Below are positions 1-8,870 of a DNA stretch of 64,000 bases, piece by piece. This stretch comes from Nitratireductor sp. GISD-1A_MAKvit (lineage in GTDB: Bacteria > Pseudomonadota > Alphaproteobacteria > Rhizobiales > Rhizobiaceae), in assembly GCF_040819555.1 (NCBI RefSeq), contig NZ_CP161920.1, positions 323,501 through 387,500 of the forward strand. The letters are read 5' to 3'. Numbering within the stretch: the first letter of the stretch is position 1; every line of letters begins with the position of its first letter. The notes below the pieces were generated by a model. It did not search any database and was not told the origin of the DNA. It saw nothing but the letters and a program-made list of their open reading frames with translations. A program made the position numbers and the translations under genes.

Positions 1-1346
1 CTGCCTTGTTGCAGTCGCGAAAGTCGTTGAGGCCGTCGAGGCTGCCCCAATGTCCAGTTAATGCAATCTCCTCAGGGAGGTGCTTTCTTGCCAGTGCCTC
101 GGTCGCCAGATGCGTTACCACCATCCACTTGTCTCCTGGCTTAGTGTGCTCGGAGACGAATTGCGCCAAGTGTTTAAGCCGCGCTTCACCAGCTTCGCGC
201 ATTGCCTCCTTGCCAATGCCGCTGGAGCGGAGGATGTGAATCGTCAAGTTTCGATAGCTTCGCACCTTGGGAAGCGGAACAAGCTTGGCGCGCCGGTAGT
301 CCAACACGGGATCTTGGTTCGCGGTTGCATTCAGCACTACGGGTGCAAAGAAATGCGGCACCTTCTCTTTTCCGGTGGTTAGAGCCTTACGCGAACCTTG
401 AATCGAGAAGAGTGCCCAATGCCGATATAGCTGGATGATCGCAGAGAGGGTCTCCCATACATGCTGCAGTTCCGCATTCTTGCTATCGGGATCGTTCCAA
501 ACTGGGTGGTATGACGATACGGATTTCAAGTCCGACACCATTTGGCGGAAGAGTATCTCCAGCTCATCTATCTGCCTGCTGGAAAGTGGATCTTGCTCGC
601 TCCATATGGGCGAAATCTCTTCAACACGGCTTGAGACAGCCTTGAAGAAATCGAGCATTGATGAGACTGCGGCGAAAGCCTGCCGATGCTTTGCCTTAAA
701 CTCCGCAGAGACGCGAAGCCCCAACACCCGGTGCAATGAACCTTCGTCAACTGAATGGAATTCAACTGCATTGGCCAAGGGCCTCATCGATGATAACGAG
801 GCACCGACGCCCGCCTTCCCAGCTCCCGTAGGCGTCGACTATCCCAGAATATGATTGTGCCCAGGACTGCGTGACAGCAGCATGTGTAATCACTACCACC
901 GGGAAATGCCGGCATTCTTGCAAGGTGACCGCGTTGGACGAGTGTCGCGTAATGGCAGCCTCGAAGCCGGCAAGCTCATTAATCGTGCGTGCGGCGTCCT
1001 CGCATTGCTGAATGGTTCGAGCGACGAAGAGACCGCCAATTTGTAGCGGCGGTGAAAGTTTTCTGGAAGCCTTTGCCATCATTGCCAGGTACAGCAACGC
1101 GCCTTGTGTCTTCCCGACGCCCATCTCGGGCGCTAAAACCTGCCATGCTGGGGCAATTGAGAGGGCGCTTGCCTTCATATTCTGTTGGATTGCCAGGTGG
1201 AACGTCTCCCCCATCCTGGTCCAAAGCTCCCGGAAGGCAGGACCGGAGACATTGCCCAACTTCAAAGTCCACAACCGCTCCATTTCAGCGGCGAAATCGG
1301 ATGGCAATACTGTCATTGAGTGTCGTGATTTGCGATCTTGCTCCAT
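1..1346 (-). CDS. Superfamily-2 (DEAD-like) helicase of an integrated element, 3' end outside window, apparent one-base frameshift
   Basis: The protein starts at 1346 and has a Walker A motif (APEMGVGKT) near residue 75 and a Walker B/DEAx motif (LVIIDEAL) near residue 187. The frame then closes at 762, but another minus frame is open from about 775 to the window edge. It continues naturally as DEAL-ANAVEF and carries further helicase-like motifs: LNATAN (motif III-like) and GSLDGLNDFRDCNKA (resembling the late motif of phage and plasmid helicases). One extra base at about 773-776 (TTGGCCAA) explains the break. Function is inferred to be DNA unwinding for a mobile element. Whether this is a true pseudogene or a sequence error cannot be settled here, but the break has the same GGCC signature as nine other genes in the window. 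Confidence 0.7.
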
Positions 1347-1413
1347 CTTAATGCAGGCAAGTCTCTATAAGGGTCTTATAGAGGTTTGCCCGCATTAAAT
1401 TTGTGCAGTTCAT

Positions 1414-2010
1414 ATGCCATATTACCGTATGGATTCAATCAAAGACCAGCCTTGTAGTGCTCCCCACTGTGTTCGGGTTGGCAAGGGTCGTTACTGTGCC
1501 TATCATCGTTCCTTGGTTCGCCATTATGGAGCACCTGTCACAGGACCAGGCAAGCAGCTCCTTGTCGTCCATCAACGCTATCTGAGGAAAGTTCTAGGGC
1601 CACAGATAGGGACCGACGAAGAGGTACAAGGACTGCTTCAGAAGATCGCCGACATTGCCTTCGAACCCCGTCCCATCCACTTCCAGGACACCAGAGGACG
1701 CATCCGTAGGGCGGCCTATGAAGCCGCTGTGGGGCAGGTAGAGAGGATCCGGCAGTGTTACCTTGGGGAGAACAATAGGGGACTGGCAGAGCGGCTCTGG
1801 TGGGCATTTCTGACGGTCCAGTTTGTCGAGCTGAACGATGTCTTCCTCCACCAGGACAGACACCACTTCTGGACGTCTGTGGTTCGTCTTCTGATTACCG
1901 ACACCCACCGGAACAAACCATCTTCCCGTTATGCGGAGTACCTTCAGGAAAGACTGAATACGCTTCTGTCAGTGCCAGCAGCAAGATGGTGTTCCAAGGT
2001 TGAACTGTAG
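1414..2010 (+). CDS. Hypothetical protein with N-terminal zinc-finger-like motif
   Basis: This 198-residue protein is not one I recognise. Residues about 12-31 hold two cysteine/histidine pairs in the pattern C-x4-C-x8-C-x2-H, which could bind zinc, as in short zinc ribbons of HNH-type or phage proteins. The rest is helical and charged, without membrane segments. It is transcribed divergently from the helicase gene, 67 bp away, and lies inside the integrated element. Start 1414 is taken as the first ATG; ATG 1429 is an alternative that keeps the cysteine motif. Base composition is lower in GC than the core genes, which fits acquired DNA. Confidence 0.6.
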   Translation: MPYYRMDSIKDQPCSAPHCVRVGKGRYCAYHRSLVRHYGAPVTGPGKQLLVVHQRYLRKVLGPQIGTDEEVQGLLQKIADIAFEPRPIHFQDTRGRIRRAAYEAAVGQVERIRQCYLGENNRGLAERLWWAFLTVQFVELNDVFLHQDRHHFWTSVVRLLITDTHRNKPSSRYAEYLQERLNTLLSVPAARWCSKVEL

Positions 2011-2383
2011 GAGTGGGGACCGGGTTCGTGTCTTTTTCGCTGACGAAGCCTGACAAAGACAGACAGGGGCGCGAAAATGAAAGTGGGGACTCCGAAATAG
2101 CAGAAAAATCTGAAGCGCCAACGTAAGAAGGGCGGCAGCAGTTCTCCCCCCGGGTACCCTTAGGCTACCATGAAAAACCAAACGGCAGCCCCCACTTCAG
2201 GTATCACCGATCAGGACTAGCTGAAGGTACACGCTCACGCCGAAGAGCCTGTCACCGTTCCGTCCAACGGTAGACCAAACGGTAGACCAAAAACGCCCCT
2301 TCACATCGAACCTGAGTACAGGTAACATATTGATTGCATTGGATATCAACGGTGGAGAGATGCCTGTGATGGGAACCAACCCA
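2011..2383. other. Intergenic part of the element, no convincing gene
   Basis: I see no credible coding frame here. A minus-strand frame at 2197-2463 encodes 88 residues but runs across an 84-bp repeat and a 12-bp tandem repeat, so it is probably fortuitous. The stretch may hold recombination or control sites for the element. Confidence 0.5.
2267..2290. repeat. 12-bp tandem duplication containing GGTAGACCA
   Basis: ACGGTAGACCAA occurs twice back to back (2267-2278, 2279-2290). The core GGTAGACCA recurs at 2454-2462 inside the left inverted-repeat copy, and in reverse at 4021-4029 in the right copy next to the integrase start. Short repeated sites around an integrase could be arm-type recombinase or excisionase sites; this role is inference. 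Confidence 0.6.
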
Positions 2384-2467
2384 TCTCCTGGGCACCACTC
2401 ACACAGACTAACCCGTTGATTTCCAATCGGTTTCACCATGAATCCGAGCGGAGGGTAGACCATGTGG
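2384..2467 (+). repeat. 84-bp inverted repeat, left copy (includes the 3' end of tRNA-Leu)
   Basis: This is an exact reverse complement of 4016-4099. Read on the plus strand it starts with the last 11 bases of the tRNA-Leu gene followed by CCA, then the sequence that lies between the tRNA and the integrase start. It carries no rest of a tRNA. It looks like an attachment-site copy in inverted orientation. Confidence 0.9.
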
Positions 2468-2506
2468 TCTCTTGGCTCATCTCTGTTCCAACGGTCGGTG
2501 GCTCAA

Positions 2507-2830
2507 TCACTCCGTATCCAAGGGATCGAGTGAGGGGGTACCTCGAGCGAATAAGCCCAGAAGAACCACAAGTCCCAGAATTAGCGAAAATATCGCCAGT
2601 TCGGGTGTGTTCGCTTCACCCTTGTTATGCGCGAGAGCCATGAAGGGAATATAGCTTGTCGCAATGCCTATTGAGTAGCCCATCACAGCGATGGACCATC
2701 CTTTCTTAAGCCGAAACTTCTTTGCGCGCTCTCGGAGCAAGCCAATAGCTAGAACGCCAATTATCATCCCAATGACAGGTCCGATAAACGCAGACCCAAA
2801 CGCGATTAGAAGAAAATCTGAAATGGTCAT
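2507..2830 (-). CDS. Small membrane protein of the integrase module
   Basis: A 107-residue protein that I do not recognise. It has hydrophobic segments at about residues 4-33, 45-65 and 78-95, with a basic loop (RERAKKFRLKKG) between the first and second, so it should be an inner-membrane protein with two or three helices. Its start is 6 bp downstream of the integrase stop in the same direction, so the two are probably co-transcribed. Both lie between the two copies of the 84-bp inverted repeat. No function can be assigned. Confidence 0.55.
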   Translation of the reverse strand: MTISDFLLIAFGSAFIGPVIGMIIGVLAIGLLRERAKKFRLKKGWSIAVMGYSIGIATSYIPFMALAHNKGEANTPELAIFSLILGLVVLLGLFARGTPSLDPLDTE

Positions 2831-2836
2831 CTACTT

Positions 2837-4021
2837 TCACTTTCTCCCTGATTTTGCGGAAAGGTTCACGGCCTTCTCCAACCACCTCGATTGGACTTCC
2901 AATGGATATCCTCTACCGTAGCTCTCACCAATCCCGGCAACGCTCCAACCGCCGATGCGATCAATAATGTCTGGTGGGCATTCGACCGCCCTGAGACGAT
3001 CACGAAGGCTGTGCCGGAATGAATGAACCACGCAACCTTCCGGGACCCTAGGAGACAGCCATTTGTTCAGTGCGCCGCTTGCTGAGTTCGCCTTGTTACC
3101 ACCTAGCCCACAATACCGAGGAAACAAAAAAGAGCCGTCAGTGGCTTCGATAGCCCGCTTAGTTGCCCACAGAGATGCACCGACCAGAGGAATTATCCGT
3201 TCGCTCGCTCTCGTCTTTAGACGACGCCAAGGGTGAGGCCTAACCGTGACATGGGGGTACTCGTCATCCAGCGCTACATCTTCTTTGACCAGCCCGACAG
3301 CTTCACTCAACCGCATCCCAGTGTCGCTAATCAAGGCAACAAGCCACCGAGGCTCATCATCGATCTCTCGGCATGATTGCTGGACCGTTTCCACCACCTC
3401 CGGAGGAAGCGGCGCTCGCTTCTTGGTCTGCACAGTATCCTCGTCGCCGATAAAAACTCCCGAGAATGCTTTGACCTCAGGTAAGCCGTTCTCTCTGGCG
3501 GCGAAATTTACGATGGCGCGGATGGTATTGAAGGTGCGTCTTACGCTCGCCCTTGTAAGTCCACGATCAAGCAGGGCATCTCGGAATTGGTTGACCTCGC
3601 TGCGAGTGTAAGCGTCGATAGGCTTATCACCGTGGCATCCAACTAAGTATCCAACGCTACGCTCAGCGGCTTGGGTGAAGGTAGAAGAGCGCCCATTCTT
3701 CTTCGCTTGGAGATACAGCTCTTTCGCATCGCTGAGCGTGATTCCTTCGCTCGCTATTTTGGTTTCGCTGGGCATCCGATGATTGAGAAAGCGCAGCAGA
3801 GGATCGCTTGCGCTTTTCCATCGAAGGGTTAGCCAATCCTCATCTAGCTTTGCAGCAAGCGTGATAGCCCTAGCCCTCGCAACCTTTTTTGATTTGGTGC
3901 GGAGCGAAATCGCTATTCGGGGGCTTTTGTAGTGGTCTTTGAGATCCTCTGGGACGCGCCTAGAGAAATAATACACGCCCCGTTTGGTATAGAGGAAAGG
4001 GGCATCTTTGGTCACCCACAT
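2837..4021 (-). CDS. Tyrosine recombinase/integrase beside tRNA-Leu
   Basis: A 394-residue phage-type integrase. The N-terminus (LYTKRGVYYFSRRVPEDLK) is of the DUF6538 type common in proteobacterial island integrases, followed by a SAM-like core-binding domain at about 95-185. The C-terminal catalytic domain shows the first Arg in DTGMRLSEAVGLV (about 235), the H-x-x-R box in HSFRHSLRDRL (about 345), and a candidate nucleophile Tyr in ESYGRGYPLE (about 372). The gene is read away from the tRNA-Leu gene, starting 65 bp beyond its encoded CCA. This is the usual arrangement of an integrase inserted at a tRNA 3' end. Its ATG and the 78 bases beyond it lie within the inverted repeat. Confidence 0.9.
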   Translation of the reverse strand: MWVTKDAPFLYTKRGVYYFSRRVPEDLKDHYKSPRIAISLRTKSKKVARARAITLAAKLDEDWLTLRWKSASDPLLRFLNHRMPSETKIASEGITLSDAKELYLQAKKNGRSSTFTQAAERSVGYLVGCHGDKPIDAYTRSEVNQFRDALLDRGLTRASVRRTFNTIRAIVNFAARENGLPEVKAFSGVFIGDEDTVQTKKRAPLPPEVVETVQQSCREIDDEPRWLVALISDTGMRLSEAVGLVKEDVALDDEYPHVTVRPHPWRRLKTRASERIIPLVGASLWATKRAIEATDGSFLFPRYCGLGGNKANSASGALNKWLSPRVPEGCVVHSFRHSLRDRLRAVECPPDIIDRIGGWSVAGIGESYGRGYPLEVQSRWLEKAVNLSAKSGRK

Positions 4022-4099
4022 GGTCTACCCTCCGCTCGGATTCATGGTGAAACCGATTGGAAATCAACGGGTTAGTCTGTGTGAGTGGTGCCCAGGAGA
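4016..4099 (-). repeat. 84-bp inverted repeat, right copy, overlapping tRNA-Leu 3' end and integrase start
   Basis: Exact reverse complement of 2384-2467. It spans the integrase start codon (4019-4021), the spacer, the encoded CCA (4086-4088) and the last 11 bases of the tRNA gene (4089-4099). The match ends abruptly at 4100. Together the copies enclose the integrase and the small membrane gene. Confidence 0.9.
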
Positions 4100-4171
4100 G
4101 GACTCGAACCTCCACGCCTCGCGGCACACGGACCTGAACCGTGCGCGTCTACCAATTCCGCCACCTGGGCA
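4086..4171 (-). tRNA. tRNA-Leu (CAG anticodon)
   Basis: On the minus strand the gene runs from 4171 to 4089, with CCA encoded at 4088-4086. The acceptor arms TGCCCAG and CTGGGCA pair over seven bases. The anticodon stem CACGG/CCGTG holds the loop TTCAGGT, giving anticodon CAG for CUG codons. The long variable arm and the GGTTCGAGTCC T-arm are typical of class II tRNA-Leu. It is the insertion target of the element on its left and lies downstream of gpmA. Confidence 0.95.
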
Positions 4172-4280
4172 GGTGTGCGATGCCGATGTAAGGGCCAAGC
4201 CGTTCCGTGTCAACGCGGATTCTCGCTGTTTGTCAGGAAAATGACGAAGCCCGCTACAACAGCCTCCCGCAAAAGCGGAA

Positions 4281-4302
4281 AGGGGCGCAATAAAGCGCCC
4301 CT
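4281..4302 (-). terminator. Rho-independent terminator after gpmA
   Basis: AGGGGCGC (4281-4288) pairs with GCGCCCCT (4295-4302) across a six-base loop. In the gpmA direction the stem is followed by a short T-rich stretch. It separates the dapB-gpmA transcript from tRNA-Leu. Confidence 0.7.
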
Positions 4303-4313
4303 GAAATGGTGCA

Positions 4314-4935
4314 TCAGCCTTCCAGAATCTCTTTCGAAGCCACGGTCGAATCAGCATTGAGCTGATAGACAATGGGAACGCCGGTCGCGATTTCCATCTT
4401 CACGATTTCTTCTCCCGAAAGACCGTCCAGCGCCATGACGAGAGAGCGCAGCGAATTGCCATGCGCGGCCACCAGAACCGTCTCGCCGCGCAGCACATGC
4501 GGTAGAATTTCATGCAGGAAATAGGGCCACACACGTGCGCCCGTATCCTTGAGGCTTTCGCCGCCGGGCGGCGGGGTGTCGTAGGAGCGGCGCCAGATAT
4601 GCACCTGCTCCTCGCCCCATTTGGCGCGTGCGTCGTCCTTGTTGAGGCCCGAGAGGTCGCCATAATCGCGCTCGTTGAGCGCCTGATCGCGGATGGTCTC
4701 CAGATCTTCCATCCCGAGTTCCTTCAGGATGTGGTCATTGGTGACCTGCGCGCGGGAGAGAACCGAGGTGTAGGCGATGTCCGGTTTGAAGCCACGGGCC
4801 TTCAGCCGGCGACCGGCATCCTTCGCCTCTTCATGGCCCTTCTCGGTAAGGCCCCGGATCGCGCCAGCCGGTGAACAGGTTCTTCAGGTTCCATTCGCTC
4901 TGGCCGTGACGAACGAGAATAAGGGTGCCGGACAT
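4314..4935 (-). CDS. gpmA: 2,3-bisphosphoglycerate-dependent phosphoglycerate mutase, apparent one-base frameshift
   Basis: Interconverts 3- and 2-phosphoglycerate in glycolysis and gluconeogenesis. The N-terminus from ATG 4935 has [12 protein letters not shown], with the catalytic phosphohistidine, and [10 protein letters not shown]. The C-terminal part has [17 protein letters not shown], with the second active-site His. After WRDPG the frame fails because the run at 4852-4855 (GGCCCC on the plus strand) has one C too many. Removing it joins the parts into a continuous protein of 206 residues, the usual rhizobial length. The gene follows dapB by 31 bp and ends at a clear terminator, so it is probably the last gene of the leftward operon. 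Confidence 0.9.
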
Positions 4936-4966
4936 GGTGCGTTCCTTGTTGCTTCGTATGAATGGT

Positions 4967-5779
4967 TCAATTGAGCCCGAGCACGTCGAGCATGGAATAG
5001 AGGCCGGGCTTGCGACCATGCGCCCAAAGCGCGGCCTTGGCCGCGCCATGAGCGAAGATGCCGCGATCCTCGGCCTGATGCGAAAGCGTGATGCGCTCGC
5101 CGGCACCGGCCAGAATGACCGAATGCTCGCCGACGACGGACCCGCCCCGCAAAGTGGCAAAGCCGATCGTGCCTTCCTCGCGCGGGCCGGTCTGCCCGTC
5201 GCGCACGCGCACGCTCTTTTCCGATAGCGCGATCTCGCGGCCCTTTGCAGCGGCCTCGCCCAGAAGCAGTGCGGTGCCGGAGGGCGCATCGACCTTGTGG
5301 CGGTGGTGCATTTCCAGCACCTCGATGTCGAAATCGGACGCCTCCAGCGCGCGGGCAGCCTTTTCGACCAGCACCGCAAGAAGGTTCACGCCAAGGCTCA
5401 TATTGCCTGATTTCACGATGGTGGCGTGATGCGCGGCGGCCTTGATTTTCGCTTCGTGTTCCGGAGCAAAGCCGGTGGTGCCGATCACGTGGACGATCTG
5501 CGCCTGTGCGGCATAGCCGGCAAACTCAAGACTGGAGTCGGGCGAGGTGAAATCGAGCACGCCATCGGCCTTTGCGAAGGCGGCGAGCGGGTCGTCGGTA
5601 ATGGAGACATTGATCGTGCCGATGCCGGCAAGCTCACCCGCATCGCGGCCAAGGAAGGGAGACCCCGGACGCTCCACGGCGGCTGCCACACGCAAGCCCT
5701 CCATGGCATGCACGGTGCGGATCAGCGTCTGCCCCATGCGGCCGGCCGCGCCGACAATGACAAGCCCCATATCGCTCAT
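4967..5779 (-). CDS. dapB: 4-hydroxy-tetrahydrodipicolinate reductase
   Basis: Reduces 4-hydroxy-tetrahydrodipicolinate with NAD(P)H in the lysine/meso-diaminopimelate pathway, which also feeds peptidoglycan synthesis. The 270-residue protein has the N-terminal nucleotide-binding loop [11 protein letters not shown] (residues 8-18), the hinge GTTGF, and the catalytic [14 protein letters not shown] (about 157-170). The start codon overlaps the stop of the upstream ABC exporter gene (ATGA), so the genes are translationally coupled. Intact and of normal family length. Confidence 0.97.
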   Translation of the reverse strand: MSDMGLVIVGAAGRMGQTLIRTVHAMEGLRVAAAVERPGSPFLGRDAGELAGIGTINVSITDDPLAAFAKADGVLDFTSPDSSLEFAGYAAQAQIVHVIGTTGFAPEHEAKIKAAAHHATIVKSGNMSLGVNLLAVLVEKAARALEASDFDIEVLEMHHRHKVDAPSGTALLLGEAAAKGREIALSEKSVRVRDGQTGPREEGTIGFATLRGGSVVGEHSVILAGAGERITLSHQAEDRGIFAHGAAKAALWAHGRKPGLYSMLDVLGLN

Positions 5780-7596
5780 GTGTTCTGCTCCTGCGGCTCT
5801 GTCTTCGTGGTGTTGGCGAGCAGGTTCTCGCCCTTCTGGCTCTGCATGCGGTGAAACCGTGCATAAATGCCGTGCGGTTTGGCGACAAGGCTATCATGCG
5901 TGCCTTCCTCCACCAGATGCCCTTCTTCCAGCACGATGATGCGGTCGGAATTGACCACGGTGGAAAGCCGGTGCGCGATGACGAGCGTGGTGCGGGTTTC
6001 CATAATGCCTTCCAGCGCCTGCTGGACACGCGCCTCAGACTCGTTGTCGAGCGCGGAGGTCGCCTCGTCCAGCAGCAGGATCGGCGCGTCGCGCACAATG
6101 GCACGGGCAATGGAGATGCGCTGGCGCTGGCCGCCGGAGAGGTTTGCACCGTTCTCGCCAACCAGCGTGTCGTACCCCTCTGCCTGCTGGCGGATGAACT
6201 CGTCGGCAAAGGCAAGCCGTGCTGCCTCCTCGACCTCGGCATCGGTCGCATCGGGGCGGCCATAGCGGATGTTGTCGCGGATCGTGCCTTCAAAGAGATA
6301 AGGCTGCTGCGACACGTAGGCGATGGCATTGCGCAGCGAGCTCTTGGTGACGGTCGAAATATCCTGCCCGTCGATCTCGATCTTGCCGCCATCGAGATCG
6401 TAGAAGCGCTGAAGAAGCGCAAAGAGCGTGGACTTGCCGGCACCCGACGGACCGACGATCGCCGTGGTCTCCCCCGCTTTGGCCACAAAACTGATGCCGT
6501 GCAGAACCGGCAGGTCGTCGCCATAGGAGAAGGCAACCTTGTCGAAGGTGACTGTGCCTTTCCCAACGGAAAGCGTGCCCGCACCCGGCGCATCGCGCTG
6601 CTGGGGCTCGGTGTCGAGGATCTCGTAGATCATGCGCGCATTGACCAGCGCGCGTTCGAGATTGACCTGCACGCGGGCGAGCTTGCGCACGGGGTCATAG
6701 GCCAGAAGCAGAGCGGTGATGAAGGCGAAAACGGACCCCGGCGGCTGCGCGCTGACGGAGGCGCGCCAGGCCGCGTAGCCGATCACACCGGCAATCGCCA
6801 GCCCCGCCAAAAGCTCGGTGATGGGACCAAGCCGCTCGGACACGCGGGCGATCTTGTTGGAGCGGTCCTCGGCATAGGAGATCAGCCCGGACATCTTGTC
6901 CGAGAGCTGCTTTTCCATGGTGAAGGCCTTGATGATGGCAATGCCCTGCACGGATTCCTGCATGGCGCCCAGAAGGCGCGAGTTCACATCCACCGCCTCG
7001 CGCGTGACGCGGCGCAGCCGGCGCATCAGGTAGTTGACCGAGTAGATGAGCGGCGGCCCGATGACCAGTGCGATGACCGAAAGCAGGGGATCCTGCATCA
7101 CCATCACGGCGACGAGGCCAATGAGCGTGACCAGGTCGCGGGCGATTGAGGCGACCGTCATGTTGAGCAGGTCGCGAATGCCGGTCACGTTCTGGCTGAT
7201 CTGGGCGGCGAGCTGGCCCGAACGGGTGGCCGTAAAATAATCGATGCCGAGCCGCATCAGGTGATCGAACATGCGCTGCTGATAGCGGGCGACGATGTTG
7301 TTGCCGATCTTTGCCAGCATGACCGACTGGCCATAGGTGGCGAAACCGCGGATGGCGAAGGCAGCCACGATGGCGCCGCAGATCCAGCCGACCAGTTCCC
7401 AGCGCTGGCGATAGAAGACCTCGTCGATGATGTCGCGCATGATCCACGCACTGAAGGCGGTGGTGGCGGCAATGGCGAGCATGCAGGCAATCGCGATGAG
7501 GTAGTGGCCGATATAGTCGCGGCCGTTTTCCGCGAAGATGCGGCGAATGACTGGGAGAACCTCTCCCACATCCGCCTTGTTCTTTCCAAGCTTCAA
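5776..7596 (-). CDS. MsbA-like ABC exporter (fused membrane and ATPase domains)
   Basis: A 606-residue half-transporter with an N-terminal six-helix exporter domain (about residues 20-320) and a C-terminal ATPase. The ATPase shows Walker A ([10 protein letters not shown], about 390), signature [15 protein letters not shown] (about 490) and Walker B ([12 protein letters not shown], about 514), then the H-loop (IAHRLSTV). The closest families are the lipid A/lipid flippase MsbA group and related multidrug exporters, so lipid or drug export across the inner membrane is inferred. It lies between glk and dapB in the same direction and overlaps dapB by four bases. The exact substrate cannot be told from sequence. 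Confidence 0.9.
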   Translation of the reverse strand: MKLGKNKADVGEVLPVIRRIFAENGRDYIGHYLIAIACMLAIAATTAFSAWIMRDIIDEVFYRQRWELVGWICGAIVAAFAIRGFATYGQSVMLAKIGNNIVARYQQRMFDHLMRLGIDYFTATRSGQLAAQISQNVTGIRDLLNMTVASIARDLVTLIGLVAVMVMQDPLLSVIALVIGPPLIYSVNYLMRRLRRVTREAVDVNSRLLGAMQESVQGIAIIKAFTMEKQLSDKMSGLISYAEDRSNKIARVSERLGPITELLAGLAIAGVIGYAAWRASVSAQPPGSVFAFITALLLAYDPVRKLARVQVNLERALVNARMIYEILDTEPQQRDAPGAGTLSVGKGTVTFDKVAFSYGDDLPVLHGISFVAKAGETTAIVGPSGAGKSTLFALLQRFYDLDGGKIEIDGQDISTVTKSSLRNAIAYVSQQPYLFEGTIRDNIRYGRPDATDAEVEEAARLAFADEFIRQQAEGYDTLVGENGANLSGGQRQRISIARAIVRDAPILLLDEATSALDNESEARVQQALEGIMETRTTLVIAHRLSTVVNSDRIIVLEEGHLVEEGTHDSLVAKPHGIYARFHRMQSQKGENLLANTTKTEPQEQNT

Positions 7597-7715
7597 AACA
7601 TCCGTTCCTGTTCAGCCGGGCGACCGGGCGTTGAGCGGCCGCACTTTTTCAGCAACAGGCTATGCCCGTTCGACTGCGCTCATGCAACGGTGAATTCGGC
7701 TCTGGCCGGCGCTTT

Positions 7716-8745
7716 TCACGCCGCTTTCCAGCGTCGTCCCTGGGTTTCGATGCCGAAACGAACGGGGGTGCGGGCGTAGGCGGCAAGGCCAACAAGCGCT
7801 GCCTGTGGGTGTGTGATGACATAGACGGGAATGTCTTTCATCAGAGCTTCGTGCGGTGCCTTGTCTTCGAAACCGGCCTTGAAACGTCCATTCATCAGGG
7901 TGGGCACAATCTTCTGCGCGATGCCGCCGCTTAGATAAACGCCGCCGCGTGCCATGAAGATCAGTGCCAGGTCTCCGGCCATCCGGCCCAGATAGGTAAC
8001 AAAAAGATCGAGTGTTTCGACGGCAACCGGGTCCGACCCGTCGAGCGCGGCGCTGCTGATTTCTGCCGGCGTCTCATGAACGGGTTTCTTTCCATCGGCC
8101 CGCGTTGATTGCCCGATACAGATTCACCATGCCGCGACCACACAGGATCTGTTCGGCGGCGACACGTCCCTCGATACGTTCCAGATGGGGGAATATTTCC
8201 AGATCACGCTCGCTGCGCGGGCCAAGATCCACATGCCCGCCTTCGCCCGGCACTGGAAACCAGGTGTGCTGCGCATGCACCAGACCTGCCGTGCCCAGGC
8301 CCGTTCCCGGCCCAAGCACCACGCGGCTGCCCGTTGCCTCCTGAGTGCCCGGACACACCATGTCCAGATGTTCATCCTCCAGAGCGACCACGGCGAGCGC
8401 CTGCGCCTCGAAATCATTGATGACAATGATGTCTTCGAAGGCCATCGTTTCGATCATTTTTCGGGGACGCACGACCCAGCCACAATTGGTGAGATCGATC
8501 TCGTCACCTTCCACCGGGCCGGCCACTGCCAGCACGGCCGATTGCGGGATGATCGAGGTGCGGTCGAGAATCGCGGTCTGGATCGCGTCGTCGATGGTTT
8601 CATATTCGGCGGTCTGCACCACCGGAAAGGTTTTGGGCTCTGCGTTGGAGTCCACCAGAATGGCGAAACGCGCATTGGTGCCGCCAATGTCGCCTATCAG
8701 GACGGGGAACCGCAGCGCTGTATCGTTCTCATTCGTGAAATGCAT
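7716..8745 (-). CDS. glk: Glucokinase, apparent one-base frameshift
   Basis: Phosphorylates glucose with ATP at the entry of sugar catabolism. The N-terminal part from ATG 8745 has the ROK/glucokinase phosphate-binding motif [13 protein letters not shown], then [12 protein letters not shown] with the catalytic Asp, and [13 protein letters not shown]. The frame breaks after YRAINA because the GGCCC at 8097-8101 has one base too many. The other frame continues through [21 protein letters not shown] to the stop at 7716. Repaired length is 342 residues, normal for rhizobial Glk. It is the first gene of the leftward glk-exporter-dapB-gpmA set. Confidence 0.9.
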
Positions 8746-8870
8746 GGCACAACTCTGGCGATTTGCCGCTCCAAATACAGGGTTAAGGCGGAATTAAATC
8801 GGTTGAAGACGGAACGCAAGCGCACCGCACGCAAAAAACCGACAAGCTCGCTCTGCAACGCCCGCTGTTT

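Noticed and set aside
2197..2463. An 88-residue minus-strand frame left of the inverted repeat
   Set aside because: Its first 25 or so residues come from the duplicated repeat and it reads through the 12-bp tandem repeat (WSTVWSTV); no independent sign of coding.
5851..7149. A 432-residue plus-strand open frame opposite the ABC exporter
   Set aside because: Antisense shadow; the minus frame has Walker A, signature and Walker B motifs.
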